A DNA stretch of 10,190 nucleotides from positions 1 through 10,190 of the forward strand of contig JAICWX010000308.1 in the NCBI GenBank assembly GCA_025934635.1, given 5' to 3'. The first letter of the stretch is position 1, and each line of letters starts with the position of its first letter. A program made the translations under genes and the position numbers. The notes under the pieces were generated by a model, which saw nothing but the letters and a program-made list of their open reading frames with translations, was not told where the DNA came from and made no database searches. Below, piece after piece: positions 8,118-10,190 of this stretch. Source of the stretch: Streptosporangiaceae bacterium. Its GTDB lineage: Bacteria > Actinomycetota > Actinomycetes > Streptosporangiales > Streptosporangiaceae.

Positions 8118-8705
8118 GTGAAGCAGGGCAAAGGCGAACCCGTCGTTCCGGATCCGTCTCCCGCCGGGGACGATCTGGACGAGCTGGTCGTGTCCGTGGC
8201 CCGCGGCGAGCGCGGCGCCTTCGACGCGCTGTTCAGGCAGCTATCCGGTCCCGTCTACCGGGCCGCCCTGGCCGTCACCCGGGACCGGGCCCAGGCCGAG
8301 GAAGTCGCACAGGACGTTCTCCTCGAGATATGGCGTACGGCCAGCCGTTTCGACCCGGGTAAGGGCAGCGCCGCGGCGTGGGCCCTGACGATCGCCCGCC
8401 GCCGCGCCATCGACCGGGTCCGCTCCACCACCGCCGACGTCCACCGCGAGCGGCGCAGCACGGCGGGGCAAGTCCCCTGGGACCAGGAAAGCGAGACCGT
8501 GGAGGAGATCCTCGACCGGGAGCGGCTCACGTCCTCGCTGGGCATGCTCAGCGGCCCGCAGCGCCAGGCCATCATGCTCGCGTTTTACGCCGGCCACACC
8601 CACAACGAGGTGGCCGCCATCCTGGGCGTCGCGGTCGGGACGGTCAAAAGCCGGATTCGGACCGGGCTGGACAGGCTCCGGGACTACATGCATGCCGCCC
8701 GCTGA
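8118..8705 (+). CDS. ECF-family RNA polymerase sigma factor, SigK-like (ECF19-type)
   Basis: The 195-residue protein has the two-domain layout of ECF sigma factors and normal length. Region 2 spans about residues 34-103, with 'AFDALFRQLSGPVYRAAL', 'AEEVAQDVLLEIWRTASRFD' and 'GSAAAWALTIARRRAIDRVR'. Region 4 spans about residues 136-190, with 'LGMLSGPQRQAIMLAFYAGH', 'EVAAILGVAVGTVKSRIRTG' and 'LDRLRDYM', containing the -35-binding helix-turn-helix. The 'GSAAAWALTIARRRAIDRVR' stretch and the promoter motif favour the SigK group, whose members normally pair with a membrane anti-sigma RskA. No such gene follows. It would direct RNA polymerase to CCGAAT-type promoters, predicted to include its own and that of the divergent ferritin-like gene. 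GTG 8118 is taken as start because it coincides with the predicted transcription start; another GTG at 8114 is out of frame. Confidence 0.9.
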   Translation: MKQGKGEPVVPDPSPAGDDLDELVVSVARGERGAFDALFRQLSGPVYRAALAVTRDRAQAEEVAQDVLLEIWRTASRFDPGKGSAAAWALTIARRRAIDRVRSTTADVHRERRSTAGQVPWDQESETVEEILDRERLTSSLGMLSGPQRQAIMLAFYAGHTHNEVAAILGVAVGTVKSRIRTGLDRLRDYMHAAR

Positions 8706-8738
8706 AGAACGCCTCCCAGACCACCCGGGACCGGGCAG

Positions 8739-8755
8739 TCCGCCACCGAGGCGGA
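8739..8755 (+). terminator. Possible hairpin terminator after the sigma gene
   Basis: TCCGCC and GGCGGA pair perfectly around the loop ACCGA, 33 bases after the sigma stop codon. There is no T-tract. The position suits a terminator of the sigma transcript, but a chance GC hairpin is possible. Confidence 0.35.
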
Positions 8756-8795
8756 ACCGATTCTGCTGCATCGTAGGTCTCGCTCAGACGGCCGT

Positions 8796-8839
8796 ACACA
8801 CCTGCTCTGAGCTGGGCTTCCGCCGGTCTGCAGGTGTGT
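8796..8839. repeat. Perfect 10-bp inverted repeat with 24-nt spacer
   Basis: ACACACCTGC (8796-8805) is matched exactly by its reverse complement GCAGGTGTGT (8830-8839). It is not adjacent to a start codon of a convincing gene. It could be an operator, a stem-loop, or a mobile-element remnant; nothing decides between them. Confidence 0.5.
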
Positions 8840-9043
8840 CGTCCATGACCTCCAGCATGATGCAAAATCACATCTACCGCATGGCCTGGCGGCATGCCTC
8901 ACGACTTGATAGCTCGCAAGATCGAGGAGCATTCCTCTCACGCCATTTTCGTGACTCGCTGGGGGCATGAGACCCTCAGCCGCGGCCTGCCCGCGGTACG
9001 GGCCGTGGAGAGGATTCGGGAGAATCTGCACCCGCTTACCGAG

Positions 9044-9096
9044 CTGGGCGGTGCCGCCGTCGCCCGCCCGGAGATCAACATCAGGAGCAGCTTCAC
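9044..9096 (+). pseudogene. 53-bp ferritin-like gene fragment (inverted partial copy)
   Basis: Translated in the plus frame that runs 8894-9163, it reads 'LGGAAVARPEINIRSSF', matching the ferritin-like protein at about residues 137-153 ('LGGAAVARPEINIHSSF'). Similarity stops abruptly on both sides: upstream is 'RENLHPLTE' instead of 'VRFLRGA', and downstream is 'TDLGTSLPP' instead of 'TAAAVAAGL'. It is either the last trace of a second ferritin-like gene or a short duplicated patch. It cannot encode a ferritin fold. Confidence 0.7.
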
Positions 9097-9471
9097 AGAT
9101 CTCGGCACCTCCCTGCCCCCGCCGCCCAGGCTGAAACGGCCCGGCAATCTCCGGGTTTCGTGAGGCTCTCACAAAGTGGGTTGCTCGATCCATTCCGGCA
9201 GGAACACTCCGGTGCGCAAGACCGGCATCTCGGTAGGGAGAACGCGTACGTCAGGTCCGCCACAGAGACGACTACCGCCTCACCGCTTGACCAGTCAGGT
9301 CACTGCGGAAGAACTACTCTCGTCCGAGTTTGCCGGGGCTATGCCCTCTTCCGCCGCAGATCTTGGCCAGCGCTGATTGCCGTGGCGGCCAGGAGGCCCA
9401 GTGTCAGGGTCTCGGCGAGGGAGTCCGGATGGACCCCGGGGTATCGCACTGGGCAGCGAGTCGGCCTGAAG

Positions 9472-9509
9472 CGCCTGAGGTCAGTTACTCAGTGTCAGCT
9501 ACTCAGGCG
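9472..9509 (-). terminator. Inverted and tandem repeats across the end of the epimerase gene, possible terminator
   Basis: CGCCTGAG (9472-9479) and CTCAGGCG (9502-9509) are perfect complements around a 22-nt loop. The loop region itself contains two near-identical 13-mers, GTCAGTTACTCAG (9480-9492) and GTCAGCTACTCAG (9494-9506). The minus-strand stop codon (9495-9497) lies inside. It may act as a terminator for the epimerase transcript; there is no T-tract. Confidence 0.35.
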
Positions 9510-10190
9510 GACACCCCAGGTCGCGCTCGCGGTTTCGCCGGGAGCTAGCCGGATCACCTGTTCACCGGACTGGAGCGCGTTGGGCGGGCAGGTCATCGGC
9601 TCTGTGCCCATCCCGCGACGGCGCCGGCCGGGTGCCAGGGTGTCGCCGGTGTAGATCTCGACGATCGGGTAGGCGTCGTCGGCCCACAGTTCGACGGTGC
9701 GCCCGTCGGTCCCGGACAGGCGGACCCAGGCGCGCTCGTCGGCGTCGCGGTGCAGGTCGGTGAACGCGTAGTCCACTTCCAGGTCGCCGAGCTTCTTGCC
9801 GCCGCGGAAGTCGTAAGGGGTGCCGGCGACAGGCTCGGTGCCGGCCGGAAGCTGGCGGCCGGGGTCGGTGAGGATGCGGGTGCCGGCGTCCAGGTGCAGG
9901 GTGGCGTCGTCGATGAGGCCTTCGCCGGGGGAAAGGTAGGGGTGCTGCCCGCAGCCGTACGGGCACGGCTGGTCGCCGGCGTTGGTGGCGGTGGTCGTGA
10001 CGCTGAGCCCGGTGGCGCGGAGGTGGTAGTCGATCTGCACGTCGAGGGCGAACGGGTAGCCCGTCAGCGGGAACAGGGCGGCGGCCATGACGATCCGGTC
10101 AGGGTGCTGTTCGACGGGCTGCCAGGGGCGCCAGCGCAGGAAGCCGTGGATGGCGTTGTGCTTGTCCGGTTCGGTGAGGGCGACCTGGTG
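9495..10190 (-). CDS. Aldose 1-epimerase (galactose mutarotase) family protein, C-terminal part
   Basis: The frame is open from the right window edge to the TGA at 9497-9495, giving 231 residues; the N-terminus lies outside. The internal ATG at 10088 is not the start, because family sequence continues upstream: 'HNAIHGFLRW' contains the first catalytic His. Further marks are 'GCGQHPYLSPGEG' with the second catalytic His, 'YDFRGGKKLGDLEVDYAFTD', and 'MGTEPMTCPPNALQSGEQ' with the probable catalytic Glu, followed by the closing strand 'LAPGETASATWGVRL'. Members interconvert alpha and beta anomers of aldoses such as glucose or galactose in the cytoplasm, on a beta-sandwich fold. The exact sugar cannot be inferred, as many actinobacterial relatives are generic GalM-like proteins. 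No functional link to the neighbouring metal and redox genes is apparent. Confidence 0.88.
   Translation of the reverse strand, partial: HQVALTEPDKHNAIHGFLRWRPWQPVEQHPDRIVMAAALFPLTGYPFALDVQIDYHLRATGLSVTTTATNAGDQPCPYGCGQHPYLSPGEGLIDDATLHLDAGTRILTDPGRQLPAGTEPVAGTPYDFRGGKKLGDLEVDYAFTDLHRDADERAWVRLSGTDGRTVELWADDAYPIVEIYTGDTLAPGRRRRGMGTEPMTCPPNALQSGEQVIRLAPGETASATWGVRLSS

Larger units (their letters stand above)
8706..9494. other. ~790-bp region with no intact gene; remnants and repeats
   Basis: Several short frames are open but none matches a family I recognise. It holds the hairpin at 8739-8755, a perfect 10-bp inverted repeat (8796-8805/8830-8839), and the 53-bp ferritin-gene fragment at 9044-9096. 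That fragment sits inside an 89-codon plus-strand frame (8894-9163) whose upstream part, beginning 'MPHDLIARKIEEHSSHAIFV', is unknown to me. On the minus strand, 9449-9339 reads 'LAETLTLGLLAATAISAGQD' and ends in a charged tail and stop, like the C-terminus of a membrane protein; this may be another remnant. Base use is less GC-biased than in the genes, which fits decayed or intergenic DNA. Confidence 0.5.

Noticed and set aside
9339..9449. Minus-strand 36-residue frame containing 'LAETLTLGLLAATAISAGQD'
   Set aside because: It looks like the tail of a membrane protein, but it is too short and has no identifiable relative; left as a possible remnant, not called as a gene.

Overview
The window is uniformly GC-rich, most coding starts are GTG, and it carries a mycothione reductase gene. 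Together these point to a mycothiol-producing actinobacterium. A Streptomyces- or Streptosporangiales-like soil organism is my guess; the genus cannot be read from the sequence. No rRNA, tRNA, CRISPR array or intact transposase was seen.

Layout, left to right. (1) Positions 1-674 (+) hold the 3' part of an NRAMP-clade divalent-metal transporter, cut by the window edge. (2) A gap with GC-rich hairpins (675-1047) precedes a 647-residue MFS transporter (1048-2991, +). Its last ~175 residues are a soluble extension with a winged-helix-like segment. (3) After an unassigned 500-bp gap comes mycothione reductase (3491-4852, +). (4) Convergent with it is a decayed, frameshifted fragment of an APC-type permease (about 4905-5480, -). 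(5) A two-gene minus-strand unit follows: a Tat-signal ferritin-like protein (7919-6987), then an MntH/NRAMP manganese transporter (6948-5593), 38 bp apart. (6) Divergent from the ferritin-like gene is a SigK-type ECF sigma factor (8118-8705, +). (7) The next ~790 bp (8706-9494) hold no convincing gene, but do contain a 53-bp inverted copy of part of the ferritin-like gene and a perfect 10-bp inverted repeat. (8) The right edge holds the 3' part of an aldose 1-epimerase-like gene (9495 to the edge, -).

The most interesting signal is in the 198-bp divergent region between the ferritin-like gene and the sigma factor. Two outward-facing promoter-like elements share one architecture, C(G/A)ATCC-N15-CCGAAT. 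One lies upstream of ferritin-mntH and the other upstream of the sigma gene. CCGAAT resembles the -10 element I recall for mycobacterial SigK. This suggests an autoregulated ECF sigma factor that also drives a ferritin-like protein and an Mn/Fe importer. The sigma promoter lies so close to the GTG that its mRNA is predicted to be leaderless. No anti-sigma gene is adjacent.

Taken together, the intact genes lean towards metal and thiol-redox homeostasis: two NRAMP-family transporters, a ferritin-like protein, mycothione reductase and an ECF sigma factor. That joint role is inference from gene content and promoter motifs.
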